Assembly (NCBI GenBank): GCA_028287805.1
Contig: JAQBOY010000158.1
Location: 1 to 37,398 of the forward strand
Length of the DNA stretch: 37,398 nt
Reading direction: 5' to 3'
DNA from: Mucilaginibacter sp.
GTDB lineage: Bacteria > Bacteroidota > Bacteroidia > Sphingobacteriales > Sphingobacteriaceae
The notes beneath the pieces were generated by a model. The model was given only the letters and a program-made list of their open reading frames with translations. It did no database searches and was not told the origin of the DNA. Shown here in pieces: positions 17,810 through 28,433 of the stretch. Made by a program: the position numbers and the translations under genes. The first letter of the stretch is position 1; each line of letters starts with the position of its first letter.

Positions 17810-19648
17810 TTAATAACCCGGATTCTGTAAAATAATCAGCTTATTTACTTCTGTTAGTGGAAAAGGCTCCAAATACATTTTATCCGCCCAATAAGCCGTA
17901 TAGGAAACTGCGTCAAAGTATTGTGTTGTAAGGATGGATGACGCCAAGTTTATATTTGAAGGCTTAGCAGTGTTGTTATTCGGAAACTGAAACACAAATT
18001 GTCTGATTGGACCGCCCATTATCCCATTTCCTGCCGGAAGTTTCCAATGTTTAACATCATAGTATCTATGGCTTTCATTATAAAATTCTACAGCCCACTC
18101 ACGTTGTATAATGGTTCGCAATCTTGCCTGGTTAGTTTCGGTTATTGACGGCAGCCCTGCCCGGTTATGAACCATATTCAGGTTTTGGAGGGCTTTTGTC
18201 GTGTTTCCGACTTCATTATAAGCTTCGGCCAGGTTAAGGTAAGTTTCTGCCAACCGGAACAGCGGAAACTCAAACCATATCCGTGAACCGGCGTGATAGT
18301 AAAATTTAGTTGACTGCGCATCGCCCGCACCCTCAGCCGGGTTTGGATAAACATTGTTATTTACAACGCCCCGGCCCCAGCCATTATCGCTCCATTTATT
18401 ATCACCGGGATTATTTGCTGCATCAAAGCCGGGCCCCATGTGATCAGCAAGAAAACGGGGCTCCATACTTGCAATTTTTGAAAGGTACTCACTGCCGGGA
18501 TGCAAGCCGTCACCCACTTGTGGCCAGATTTGATCGGTGCCATCTGCCTTATAGTAATTCGGCAGAAAGTTGCTCAGCAAGCCATTGTTGTCCGTATCAT
18601 AACGATTGGAGGTCCAGTAAGGTGAAAAGTTAAACCATTTACCGGAAGCACCACCATCTGATTGGTTGGCATTATCATTCTTATAAGCCAGTATAACCTC
18701 GGGATTGTTGGGCGTAGAAGTTGCTGTGCCATAATCATCCAGTGCATTTTTATTGGGAACATTGGTACCACCGCCGGTATTTATTAAATAATAACCATTG
18801 GCAGCAGCCCAGGTTAAAACTGCTTCATTAGCGGTTATGGCGGTTTGCCATTTGGCCGGGTCATAAGTTCCGAAACAAATTAAGTCACTATGTGCGAAAG
18901 GCAGGTAAGGTGTAGCCGCATTAAACAGCGGTCGTGCCGCATACATTAAAACTTTTGCTTTAATAGCCAGTGTGGCTCCTTTAGTTAAACGACCTGTTTG
19001 GTCACCACCTGTTGAGTTAGCCGACCATTTATCAGGTAAACCGTTAATTGCTGTTTCGCATAATTGCAAAGTATAATCTAAAGTTTGCTGCAGGGTTGAA
19101 CGGGGTACGGTTAAGTTATCTGTTGGCAAAAAACTTTTAGTTACAATAGGAACCCCGCCATAGCGAATAAACATACCCATATAACGATAAGCAACAAGCC
19201 CTGCTACCTCGGCCTTAACATAAGTTTTATTGGCAGCATCCATATCCGGCACCTGATCAATATTTTCTGACACTAAGAAATCGGCGCGTATATTCGTAAA
19301 ATTAGCTCCAAAGTTATCTGCACCTCCGCTATCACCCCCATCCAAAGCATTTGGTGTTAAGCCTACATTAGCGATAGCATAAGTGCCATGCCAACTATAT
19401 CCCCGGCTTTGCTCACCAGAAATATCTGCTAATGCACCGTGCCCAAAGCCGATACCTCCTGGCCAGCCCTGGATCAATGCCCCCCGGTAGCATTGTAATA
19501 ATGCTGAAATGGCATTTACTGATGATGAATAAACAGTTGTAAGGTTTGCTGTACCCGATGTATTGGGCTTTTGCAGGAAGGTTTTTTGACAAGAATAAAT
19601 TCCCGTTATCATCCCTATGACGATTAAAAAAATTAATACTTTTTTCAT
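17810..19648 (-). CDS. RagB/SusD family lipoprotein
   Basis: 612 aa; lipobox IYSC, RLAETYLNLAEAYNEVG, QREWAVEFYNESHRYYDVKHWK. Confidence 0.95.
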   Translation of the reverse strand: MKKVLIFLIVIGMITGIYSCQKTFLQKPNTSGTANLTTVYSSSVNAISALLQCYRGALIQGWPGGIGFGHGALADISGEQSRGYSWHGTYAIANVGLTPNALDGGDSGGADNFGANFTNIRADFLVSENIDQVPDMDAANKTYVKAEVAGLVAYRYMGMFIRYGGVPIVTKSFLPTDNLTVPRSTLQQTLDYTLQLCETAINGLPDKWSANSTGGDQTGRLTKGATLAIKAKVLMYAARPLFNAATPYLPFAHSDLICFGTYDPAKWQTAITANEAVLTWAAANGYYLINTGGGTNVPNKNALDDYGTATSTPNNPEVILAYKNDNANQSDGGASGKWFNFSPYWTSNRYDTDNNGLLSNFLPNYYKADGTDQIWPQVGDGLHPGSEYLSKIASMEPRFLADHMGPGFDAANNPGDNKWSDNGWGRGVVNNNVYPNPAEGAGDAQSTKFYYHAGSRIWFEFPLFRLAETYLNLAEAYNEVGNTTKALQNLNMVHNRAGLPSITETNQARLRTIIQREWAVEFYNESHRYYDVKHWKLPAGNGIMGGPIRQFVFQFPNNNTAKPSNINLASSILTTQYFDAVSYTAYWADKMYLEPFPLTEVNKLIILQNPGY

Positions 19649-19668
19649 ATTACAATTATTTATAATAA

Positions 19669-22600
19669 TTAAAATCTAATGTTGGCACCAAAACTAAACA
19701 CACGTGTAAGAGGGAATACATAGGTACTGCCATCCGTAGTTTCAGGATCTATGCCATATTTCTTCAATGGATAATCCCAGGTAAATAAGTTATTCCCATT
19801 GGCGTAAAAACGCAGTGAGCTTACCTTAATACGTTTTAAAAGCTCACTATTGGAAAAAGTGTAACCAATTTCAGCATTCTTGAACCGCATAAAGTTGTTG
19901 GATACCATCCAAAAATCACTGTTAAGAAAATCGTTTGAACTGCTGCTGCCATTAATAGTTGGAGACGGATAAGTAATCTTAGCACCTGATGCAGCTTTTT
20001 GCGGCGTCCACATTCCGTCATATTCCCACTGCCAGGCGTTACCGGCATTTTTGAAGAAAGGGATAGTCAGTCCGGAATTCATATAATAGGAACCATTAGC
20101 AGTACCGTTAAATAAAGTACTTAAATCAAAGCCTTTATAACTTATGGTTATTCTTAAGTTATAGGCGTATTCCGGCAAATTGGAGAACCCGATGGGAACC
20201 TGGTCACGGCTATCGATTATACCATCTCCGTTAATATCCTTATAACGGATACTTCCCAATACGGCCTGATTGCTGGTAAAGGTATTGTAGGGACGGTCCG
20301 TCAACTCCTGCGGTGTATTAAAGAAGCCGTCGCTCACCAGCCCAAATCTTTGACCAATAGGAAAGCCTGAGGCATATTGCCAGTAATAAGGATGAGGTGC
20401 TTCCGCGTCATAAATAATTTTATTTTTAGCATAACTTACCGCACCTGTTATAGAATAATTTACTTTACCTGCATGATCAGTATAACCCAAAGAAATTTCA
20501 TAACCATGGTTGGTGGTTCTACCTACGTTAACAGGAGGAACAGCGGATGAAGAAACGCCATAGGTTTCAGGGATTGTGCCTAATGTTGTAAGGATATTAT
20601 TACGATCTTCCTTAAATATATCAGCGGTCAGGTTTAATTTATCTTTTAAAAACCTGGCTTCCAATCCGATATTTTCTTTTTTTGCGCGCTCCCAGGTTAC
20701 ATCAGGGTTACCGATAGCGCCTTCACTTGTGCCGGCATAATAAGGGTTTTGCACTGAGCCATTACTGTTACCTAAATAATATCCCTGGCCACTATTACTA
20801 GTGGTTTGGTTTTGAGTATAAGCGTTAGGTAAATACAGGTAACGCCTGATCGTGCCCCCAACATTTATTTGGTCGTTACCTACCTGTCCATATGAACCTC
20901 TTACCTTTAAGAAGGTTAGCGTATTATTCTTAGGGAAGAACTTTTCGTTGGTAGCTATCCAGCCCAGGGATACTGCAGGGAAATACCCAAAACGCTTACC
21001 CGGTGCAAATTGTTCTGTTCCGTTATATCCCATATCTCCCTCAAACTGATAACGTTCCTTATAGTTATAAGTAACACGACCTACCAGCCCTTCAACACCG
21101 GAAGGGGTATTATTAACATCAGATGGGAGGGTGTATAAAGAAGCCTTGCCTAATAATAACGCGGTTACTGCATGATCACCAAATATCCGGTTGTAATCTA
21201 TTCCGGCTTCAAAATAGGTTTTATGCCAGGTATAGCTGCCGTTCGGTGAAGTGTTTAAGGTATTTGCACCGATTGCACCGCCATAAAAATCAAGGGCGTT
21301 AGGATTTGCTGCGTCCCGTTTTATCGTATATACAGGAAGGGAAGGATTATAAATAACATTTTTATTGTAGTTATCATCATAACTTGCCGTTGCGTGAATC
21401 GATAGCCCCTTTGTAAGGTAATCCATGGTATGGGTAGCTCTGATACTATTGCTGAACAGGGTACTGTAAATAGATTGAGTTCCGCTGGTTAATAAGTTAT
21501 AAACCGCGTTTTGGTTACCGATAGAACTACCGGTTTTAATACCGAGCGGATTATCAGCGGTGCCAGCTATACCGGCAAAGCCATTTACTAAATGACCGTC
21601 AATTATCCCCGGGGTAATAAAAGGGTTTCCATCATAAATATATTGCTCAATTGATTTATAACGACTACTTATGTTGTATGGATCATTTACGTTACCACCC
21701 GGACCTTTGGTTGTACCAAACTGACCGGCAAGGCTTACACTTAGCTGCAGATTTTTTGTTGCCTGAATATCAAAGTTCGAGCGGAAATTGTACCTTGTAA
21801 AATTTGATCCGGTGCTTGCACCATTATAAGTCGTATTATTCAGAATACTGCCCTGCGAAAAACTTCCTAATGATACAAAATACTTAACGTTGTCCGTACC
21901 GCCTGAAATGTTAAGATTTTGCTGCTGCTGCGGTCCGGCCCCGCCAAATTCTTCCTTATATAGATCGTGGCTTCCATAATAAAGAGCCGGACTAGCATTA
22001 AGCTGGACTTGTTGCGCTGCTGTAAGATTGGTCATTGCCGCTACCTGTGCCGGTGTATAATCGCGGTCATTCTGAAACTTCCAAAGATCATCTGGGGTAA
22101 ATAAATAGGCATTGTAACTATTATTACCTAAACTGCTTATACTGGTATTGATCGCTTGGTTACGCATAAGCGCATATTCATAAGAAGTAACATCCTGTTG
22201 CAGATTCGTTGCTTTGGTAAATCCAAAATTGGTAGAAAAGCTAATTGCGGGTTTGCCCGACCGACCCCTTTTAGTGGTAACGATGATAACACCGTTTGCA
22301 CCACGGATACCATAAACTGCGGTAGAAGCCGCATCTTTCAGGATACTGATATTAGCAATTTCATTAGCGTCCATCGCGTTAAGCTGATCAAAAGGCCGTT
22401 CGGCAGCCTGCTCAACACCGTCAATTACTATTAGCGGGTTGGAATTACCATAGGTTGCCACGCCGCGGATATGGATGGAAGCTGCGTTTTGCCCCGGCTC
22501 GCCGCTTGTTTGCAGTGCACTGATACCAGGGGCACTTGCTACCAAGGCATTAGCGATGTTCGATACGGGAGTGGCAACGAGATCTTTACCGCTGACCGTT

Positions 22601-22974
22601 GATACAGCGCCTGTAACGTTTATCCGCTTTTGTGTACCATAAGCCACCACAACAACTTCATTCAGTGCTCCCTCCTGTGCTTTCAATACTACATTTAAGG
22701 CTTTTGAATCAGCAGTTACTTCCTGAGTAGCGTAACCTACAAATGAAAACACCAAAGTTGAATTTGCGACAGGGACTGATATAGTGTATTTACCATTTAC
22801 ATCAGTTTGGGTACCTATTGATGTATTTTTCACTTTTACCGTTGTCCCCGGAACCGGTACCCCTTTTTCATCAGTAACCGTGCCTTTAATTATTCTTTGC
22901 TGAGCGAACAGGAAAACTGTATTCACCGCGACAAAAAATATGCACAATAGAAATGTGCGTAGAATTTTTTCCAT
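19669..22974 (-). CDS. SusC/RagA family TonB-dependent transporter
   Basis: 1101 aa; CarboxypepD_reg-like domain (IIKGTVTDEKGVPVPGTTVKVKN), TonB box-like VVVVAYGTQKR, plug, ILKDAASTAVYGIRGANGVIIVTTKRG. Confidence 0.97.
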   Translation of the reverse strand: MEKILRTFLLCIFFVAVNTVFLFAQQRIIKGTVTDEKGVPVPGTTVKVKNTSIGTQTDVNGKYTISVPVANSTLVFSFVGYATQEVTADSKALNVVLKAQEGALNEVVVVAYGTQKRINVTGAVSTVSGKDLVATPVSNIANALVASAPGISALQTSGEPGQNAASIHIRGVATYGNSNPLIVIDGVEQAAERPFDQLNAMDANEIANISILKDAASTAVYGIRGANGVIIVTTKRGRSGKPAISFSTNFGFTKATNLQQDVTSYEYALMRNQAINTSISSLGNNSYNAYLFTPDDLWKFQNDRDYTPAQVAAMTNLTAAQQVQLNASPALYYGSHDLYKEEFGGAGPQQQQNLNISGGTDNVKYFVSLGSFSQGSILNNTTYNGASTGSNFTRYNFRSNFDIQATKNLQLSVSLAGQFGTTKGPGGNVNDPYNISSRYKSIEQYIYDGNPFITPGIIDGHLVNGFAGIAGTADNPLGIKTGSSIGNQNAVYNLLTSGTQSIYSTLFSNSIRATHTMDYLTKGLSIHATASYDDNYNKNVIYNPSLPVYTIKRDAANPNALDFYGGAIGANTLNTSPNGSYTWHKTYFEAGIDYNRIFGDHAVTALLLGKASLYTLPSDVNNTPSGVEGLVGRVTYNYKERYQFEGDMGYNGTEQFAPGKRFGYFPAVSLGWIATNEKFFPKNNTLTFLKVRGSYGQVGNDQINVGGTIRRYLYLPNAYTQNQTTSNSGQGYYLGNSNGSVQNPYYAGTSEGAIGNPDVTWERAKKENIGLEARFLKDKLNLTADIFKEDRNNILTTLGTIPETYGVSSSAVPPVNVGRTTNHGYEISLGYTDHAGKVNYSITGAVSYAKNKIIYDAEAPHPYYWQYASGFPIGQRFGLVSDGFFNTPQELTDRPYNTFTSNQAVLGSIRYKDINGDGIIDSRDQVPIGFSNLPEYAYNLRITISYKGFDLSTLFNGTANGSYYMNSGLTIPFFKNAGNAWQWEYDGMWTPQKAASGAKITYPSPTINGSSSSNDFLNSDFWMVSNNFMRFKNAEIGYTFSNSELLKRIKVSSLRFYANGNNLFTWDYPLKKYGIDPETTDGSTYVFPLTRVFSFGANIRF

Positions 22975-23055
22975 ACATATTAATTTTAAGTAAGTATTAG
23001 TTTATAACCGGTTTTAATTGTGTCACAATATTAATAGTTTGTGAAACTACTTATT

Positions 23056-23069
23056 AATGCTTTTTTAAC
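23056..23069 (-). promoter_or_regulatory. GTTAAAATAGTATT-like motif (2 mismatches), 82 nt upstream of SusC
   Basis: Plus-strand AATGCTTTTTTAAC. Confidence 0.35.
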
Positions 23070-23155
23070 AATATGTAATATTAAATTCAATTTTAAATAA
23101 GCCAATAATTCAAACACTACATTATTGTAAGCGTGGAGGTTATAAGATCGATGGC

Positions 23156-23200
23156 AACAATTGAGTTGCCCTGCTAATCATGCAGAACAACTCAATTGTT
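23156..23200. repeat. Perfect 13-bp inverted repeat with inner 4-bp stem (hairpin)
   Basis: AACAATTGAGTTG cc CTGC taatcat GCAG aa CAACTCAATTGTT. Confidence 0.85.
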
Positions 23201-23337
23201 ATTAAGGCTACAATGGAGAATAAAAAACATACTTGTTCCCATAAATATTTTAAACAACTGATTTATTGAACAAATAATAACCGCATGATAAAAAAAAAGA
23301 TCTTTTTTATTAACAGTAACTGGTGCGGATTAATTAT

Positions 23338-23351
23338 GATATTATTTTAAC
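23338..23351 (-). promoter_or_regulatory. GTTAAAATAGTATT-like motif (2 mismatches), upstream region of SusC
   Basis: Plus-strand GATATTATTTTAAC. Confidence 0.4.
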
Positions 23352-23449
23352 AAAAGCATGTGATATATATACATTTCATATATACAACCCGTACGGATTA
23401 TTTGAATCAGGTTGCCGCTGTTATTATAATAAGATTGCTGTCAATATTG

Positions 23450-24135
23450 ATGAAACCCTGTAATACAAATTCAAGCACAGTTGCCAAGCGCTTCTCCAAT
23501 AGGTCCAGTTATGGGCACCGCCCCTTATACGAAACTCATGTGGAATTTCCTTTTTTCACATAGCTATATGGACCAGGCAGTTTCCTTCATGCAAAAAATC
23601 ATCATCACCATCATCTATATACCACCTGACTGATTTTTTTGCACATCAGACATATTGTTCACCACTGCCAATACGCTGTAATGATTATAATAGCTGACAA
23701 CTGCCGTATCCGCAATAGAAGGATTAGTTCTACTTAATGACGTTTTGGCTTCTTCAACACTTAATAGTCCTGTTACCGCACTTAAAGGGCAGACTGAAGA
23801 AAACGACTCGGGATAATGCAAGGCATAAATAAAACGACCACCTCCACCCATGGATAATCCGGCAACGGCGCGAAATTTCTTATCTGATTTGATCCGGTAT
23901 TTTCTTTCAACATAAGGCATCAATTCTTTAAAAAAGAAATCTTCATACGGCCAGTCGCCTTTTGGGTCGTTAAAATATCCCCGCCTGCCAGTGTTGGCAT
24001 CAGGCATTATAATAATTGGCGGAATTGCACCGTCTTTTATAGCCCTATCAGTAATGCTTAAAACCTCGCCAAACTGAACCCAGCCGGTTTGGTCGTCGCC
24101 GCCGCCATGCAATAAATAAAGTACCGGGTAAGATC
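23450..24135 (-). pseudogene. Frameshifted C-terminal part of a CE1-like esterase
   Basis: NIKRSYPVLYLLHGGGDDQTGWVQ...AVAGLSMGGGGRFIYALHYPES...DVQKNQSGG, then shifted frames YIDDGDDDFLHEGNCLVHIAM, KKEIPHEFRIRGGAHNWTYWRSA and LATVLEFVLQGF. Confidence 0.75.
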
Positions 24136-24596
24136 GCTTGATGTTTCATAACACCAGTTTTGCCTGCATAAGGTATCCGGTATACTTAAGTTATTAATTC
24201 CAAAGTAGGGATCCGGATATACTCCCTGGTTTACCAATGTGGTTAAAACTGTGCCAGGTACCGTTGCATTGTACCACGAGGAACTATTAAAACCAACTGA
24301 AGATATTTTTGCCCCGACTGATCTGTTTTAGCGGCCGCTATCAATTCCCATCCATTCCTGATCCTGCATTGATCTGCACCTATTTTACTAAGAATGGTAT
24401 GGGGAGGAACTTTACCTTTTTTTATAGCTTTAGGAATTGGTGCTAATGATTTAGGCAAAGTAGCCGGATCCTGTGGCTTTAGCAAGCCATAGTTTTGTGC
24501 ATCGATATTATTAGCGGTCATCATAAGCAAGCCCATTATAACTGTAAAGATCTTCGGACAACGCCAATATTGACGTTTAAAATTTGCACAAATCAT
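24136..24596 (-). pseudogene. Frameshifted N-terminal fragment of a GH2 family enzyme (beta-mannosidase / exo-glucosaminidase-like)
   Basis: LSKIGADQCRIRNGWELIAAAKTDQSG..., then shifted frame NSSSWYNATVPGTVLTTLVNQGVYPDPYFGINNLSIPDTLCRQNWCYETS, a GH2 N-terminal sugar-binding domain signature. Confidence 0.7.
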
Positions 24597-24600
24597 AGAT

Positions 24601-25806
24601 TCAGGAATTTTTAATTACTATTTCCTTTTTACCGGTTGCGTGTTCATTGCGGTTAATTAATTTAATCACCTGACTTACAGAAGCGTTCGAGGTAAATCCA
24701 TCTTCGGGGGTATTTACGACGTAATCCAATAACCTTGCTATTGATGAGGTGGCCACATGCATGCGGGTATCTGATGATGCATAATAAATAAATACGGTAC
24801 CATCGTCCTCCAATATCCAGCCATTCGAAAATACTACATTTGAAACATCTCCTATTCGTTCTTCGCCTTCGGGCGCAAGCAGGTAACCCGCAGGTTTATG
24901 TATCACCCTGGTTAAATCATTCAGGTCGGTCATGAAAAGATACAAGGTGTAGCGCAAGCCTGCCGCGGTATTGCGTACGCCATGAGCAAGGTGCAACCAT
25001 CCTTTACTGGTTTTAATAGGAGCCGGCCCTAAGCCGTTCTTTGCTTCATATATAGTATGATATATTTTTTTATCAATCACGACCTCCTGATGCACAACCG
25101 GGTTTAATATATCATCAACCAAACCATACCCTATCCCCCCCCCCGATCCGGCTTCGATAAAGCTATCCTGCGGACGGGTATAAAAACAATATTTGCCATC
25201 AACAAACTCGGGATGTAGCACCACATTGCGTTGCTGCGGAGACGGCGTTTTTAAATCGGGTAACCTATCCCAGTTTAACAAATCCTTAGTCCGTACCAGC
25301 CCGCATTGGGCTACTGCTGCTGACTGATCACCTGCACTTGCGTTCGGGTCACTTCTTTCTGTACAAAAAACACCATATACCCACCCGTCTTCATGTTGTA
25401 TTAACCGCATATCGTAAATATTGGTATCCGGCTCATCGGTTTCTGCGAAAAGAATAGGCTTATCCCAAAATTTAAAATTATTGACGCCGTCGGGACTTTC
25501 TGCAACAGCGAAAAATGATTTTCGGTCGACGCCCTCCACCCGTGCCAGTAAAATATATTTACCTTTCCACTTCATAGCGCCGGCATTAAATACCGCGTTA
25601 ATACCCAATCGTTCCATTAAGAAGGGATTCGTATCCTCGTTAAAGTCATACCTCCACGTTAAGGGGACATGTGCGGCCGTAAGGATCGGATAATGATATC
25701 GTTCATAAACACCATTGCTTTCCGAAACTTTGCTGTTTTGCCTCTTAATTAGTTGATCATGGGCTTTTTGCAATTTCAACAATCGCTCTCTGAATGCCGT
25801 ATTCAT
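24601..25806 (-). CDS. GH130 phosphorylase, likely GH130_1-type 4-O-beta-D-mannosyl-D-glucose phosphorylase
   Basis: 401 aa; [84 protein letters not shown]. Confidence 0.92.
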   Translation of the reverse strand: MNTAFRERLLKLQKAHDQLIKRQNSKVSESNGVYERYHYPILTAAHVPLTWRYDFNEDTNPFLMERLGINAVFNAGAMKWKGKYILLARVEGVDRKSFFAVAESPDGVNNFKFWDKPILFAETDEPDTNIYDMRLIQHEDGWVYGVFCTERSDPNASAGDQSAAVAQCGLVRTKDLLNWDRLPDLKTPSPQQRNVVLHPEFVDGKYCFYTRPQDSFIEAGSGGGIGYGLVDDILNPVVHQEVVIDKKIYHTIYEAKNGLGPAPIKTSKGWLHLAHGVRNTAAGLRYTLYLFMTDLNDLTRVIHKPAGYLLAPEGEERIGDVSNVVFSNGWILEDDGTVFIYYASSDTRMHVATSSIARLLDYVVNTPEDGFTSNASVSQVIKLINRNEHATGKKEIVIKNS

Positions 25807-25851
25807 ATGTTTATATATTTGACTATTAATTTTTTTATTGATTAAGTATAA

Positions 25852-27678
25852 TTAGTCTTCCAGTTTATTCCACCAGGTCCGCTTTAAAATCATTCCTATC
25901 ACCACTAATATTCCTATCACAATTATCACGGGCCCGTTCATTCTTATAATTAGATACATGGGTAAAATGGTTAAGCATAATTGTGCTATCGTACCCAGCA
26001 CTACATTAAACATATCAAGACTAAAATTTTTATTTGCCTTAAAGCTGGGATCATCTGCAATCACCAGTTCATGCACATGCCCCCAAAAACCCCATGGCCT
26101 GACAGTTTTGTAAAAAGATATCAGTACGCTGGTTTTTGTAGGCGGGGCCGCGTAAGTACCTGCGATGCTGGCTGCCAGGGAAAGCACAAATAACAGCGGC
26201 CACCAATACAACGGCAAACCCGTGGTTAGACAAGGCATTATAAGTGCAGCAACAATACCTACTATCATTCCCCAAAAAAATCCGCTGGCATTAAAACGCC
26301 ACCAGAACCATTTTAAAATATTGGCAGCTACATAACCTCCATATAATCCGCCAACTATCCATTGCAAGATATCGTTTACATTGTGAGCCATAAAACCAAA
26401 TATGACGCCCACAATTACTACAACAACGCCTACTACATAATTCATATAGAGCACCCGTTTATTGGTTGCAGCAGGATTTATATATTTCAGATAGATATCA
26501 TTAACGATATAGGCCTGGGCTGCATTTAACGTGCCGCTAAATGTGCCCATAAAAGCTCCCATTAAGCCGGTTAAAACCAAACCCATGATACCCGCTGGTA
26601 AAAAGGTATTAATAGTAGCGGGCAGTATCCTCTCAAAGTCTGCTACCCCGTCAGGTCCTTTAATGTTTATCTGTTTATAATAAAGCAACGCCAATACTGT
26701 TAATCCAATAACAAGAGAATATCTTATTGGCAACAATATGATGCTTACAAAACCGGTCATTTTACTAGCATCCTTAGGGCTACGCGTGCTCAACACCTTT
26801 TGCATGTCATAGTTAGGTGCGGGGCCAGCTAATGATGCAAATACGCCTTTAAGCAGCATCATCATAAAAAACACACCGAATAAGCTGAAACCATCTTCGG
26901 CGATCTTTTTATTGGCATCCTTGAATATCCCACTCCAGTTCATATCCAGCTTCCAACCAAAAAACGGGTCTGTCCAACCCTTCGGCGTATATAGCGTTTG
27001 ATTGGCCATGTGCTGCCAGGCAATAACGCCAACAGCCAAACAAGCCACAATCATTACCATATATTTGATCACATCGCCTAAAACAATACTATGCATACCT
27101 CCCAAAATGGAATACATCATAGCTATAAGCGTAAAAACGATACCGTAAAAGTGGGGCACATATTTATCGCTTATGTGGAAAGGGATATAAGCTTTAACGA
27201 GATCCCAGGGTATAAATATTTGTACAAACTTTCCTAAGCCTATAAATCCATAGGCCATAAAACCGAGGCATCCAATAAGTGCGAATGCAATAACAATAAT
27301 ATGCGATGCCTTGATCCCTTTATCAGCAGCGCCAAAACGTGTTTGCAGCCATTCTGCACCTGTGTTTGCATTACTTCGGCGCAGCCATTTGCTTAGGAAC
27401 ATCATCATGAAAACCTGGTTAAAAACCGGCCATAACCAGGGTATCCATATACTTTTAAAACCGTAAACAAAGCATAGGGCAACCATCCACATGGTGCCGC
27501 TAATATCAAACATATCTGAAGCATCGCTTAATCCCAGCATATACCAGGGTAATGATTTACCGCCCATTAAGTAGCTATCCTTGCTTTTACCTGCTTTTTT
27601 CCGCAGCCAAAATCCAATGAAAACCATTGCAGACAAGTAAGTAAGCAGAATAAGAATATCGATCAGGTGTAATTTCAT
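25852..27678 (-). CDS. SSS family sodium:solute (sugar) symporter
   Basis: 608 aa, multiple TM segments; SYLMGGKSLPWYMLGLSDASDMFDISG; GTFSGTLNAAQAYIVND. Confidence 0.93.
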   Translation of the reverse strand: MKLHLIDILILLTYLSAMVFIGFWLRKKAGKSKDSYLMGGKSLPWYMLGLSDASDMFDISGTMWMVALCFVYGFKSIWIPWLWPVFNQVFMMMFLSKWLRRSNANTGAEWLQTRFGAADKGIKASHIIVIAFALIGCLGFMAYGFIGLGKFVQIFIPWDLVKAYIPFHISDKYVPHFYGIVFTLIAMMYSILGGMHSIVLGDVIKYMVMIVACLAVGVIAWQHMANQTLYTPKGWTDPFFGWKLDMNWSGIFKDANKKIAEDGFSLFGVFFMMMLLKGVFASLAGPAPNYDMQKVLSTRSPKDASKMTGFVSIILLPIRYSLVIGLTVLALLYYKQINIKGPDGVADFERILPATINTFLPAGIMGLVLTGLMGAFMGTFSGTLNAAQAYIVNDIYLKYINPAATNKRVLYMNYVVGVVVVIVGVIFGFMAHNVNDILQWIVGGLYGGYVAANILKWFWWRFNASGFFWGMIVGIVAALIMPCLTTGLPLYWWPLLFVLSLAASIAGTYAAPPTKTSVLISFYKTVRPWGFWGHVHELVIADDPSFKANKNFSLDMFNVVLGTIAQLCLTILPMYLIIRMNGPVIIVIGILVVIGMILKRTWWNKLED

Positions 27679-27687
27679 TTATATAAA

Positions 27688-28260
27688 TTATTGCATTAAA
27701 GCTTTAGTATCTACGTAACTGACCCAATAACTCTTCCCGTTTTGAGGATCCTGTGTAGCTTGCCCGTAAGCAGTTTGCTGAGAAGGGGGTTGGCCGTATC
27801 CATTCCATTTCAGGTATTCAATCAGCCCGCCGCTCCAATCCCAGTTGTTCGTCAGAAAGAGCCCTGACTTCATGTTTCGTTTGCCTGTTTCATTTAGGAA
27901 ATAATCCAGGCTTTGCAGATATTTAATATCTATTTTTCCTTCTTCGGGCTGAATGGAATATGGCACCCTAAACTTATTTGACGCAATACCTTCTGCCCCA
28001 ACAAAAACCCGCAGATTTATTACACCCTTACTCTTTAAAAAGTCAAGCTCTTTTTTTAAGCGTTCTTTAACAGCCTCGGCATTTACCTCATCAAGCAAAA
28101 CGCCATACCCGTAATTAGTGACTGTAAAGCGGTACGGCTTATTATAAAGTAATAAATCAGTTCTGTTAACCGTAACAAAATCAGACTGGCCGTTGGCCAT
28201 AAAATAGGTAAACAAAAGACTTATAAATAAATATAATAGCCTTGGGAATAATTTGTTCAA
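27688..28260 (-). pseudogene. Truncated GH5_7-like beta-mannanase (N-terminal part only)
   Basis: 190 aa, signal peptide; FLKSKGVINLRVFVGAEG, SGLFLTNNWDWSGGLIEYLKWNGYG; ends before the catalytic NEP and nucleophile Glu motifs. Confidence 0.7.
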
Positions 28261-28419
28261 ACAGTTACTTTTATTATTAATATTTTTTTATCATTCTATT
28301 GTTCATCGCCCGTCATTTTGAAAACTCAAAACACGACCAGGCGATCTTGTATGCAATGGTATCAGTAATATCGGGTTATAAATTTTAATCAAAAATAGAA
28401 TTGCGAATCTATTGCTGTT

Positions 28420-28433
28420 AATACTATTTTAAC
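28420..28433 (-). promoter_or_regulatory. GTTAAAATAGTATT motif, exact copy, upstream of the 28260-24601 operon
   Basis: Plus-strand AATACTATTTTAAC. Confidence 0.6.
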
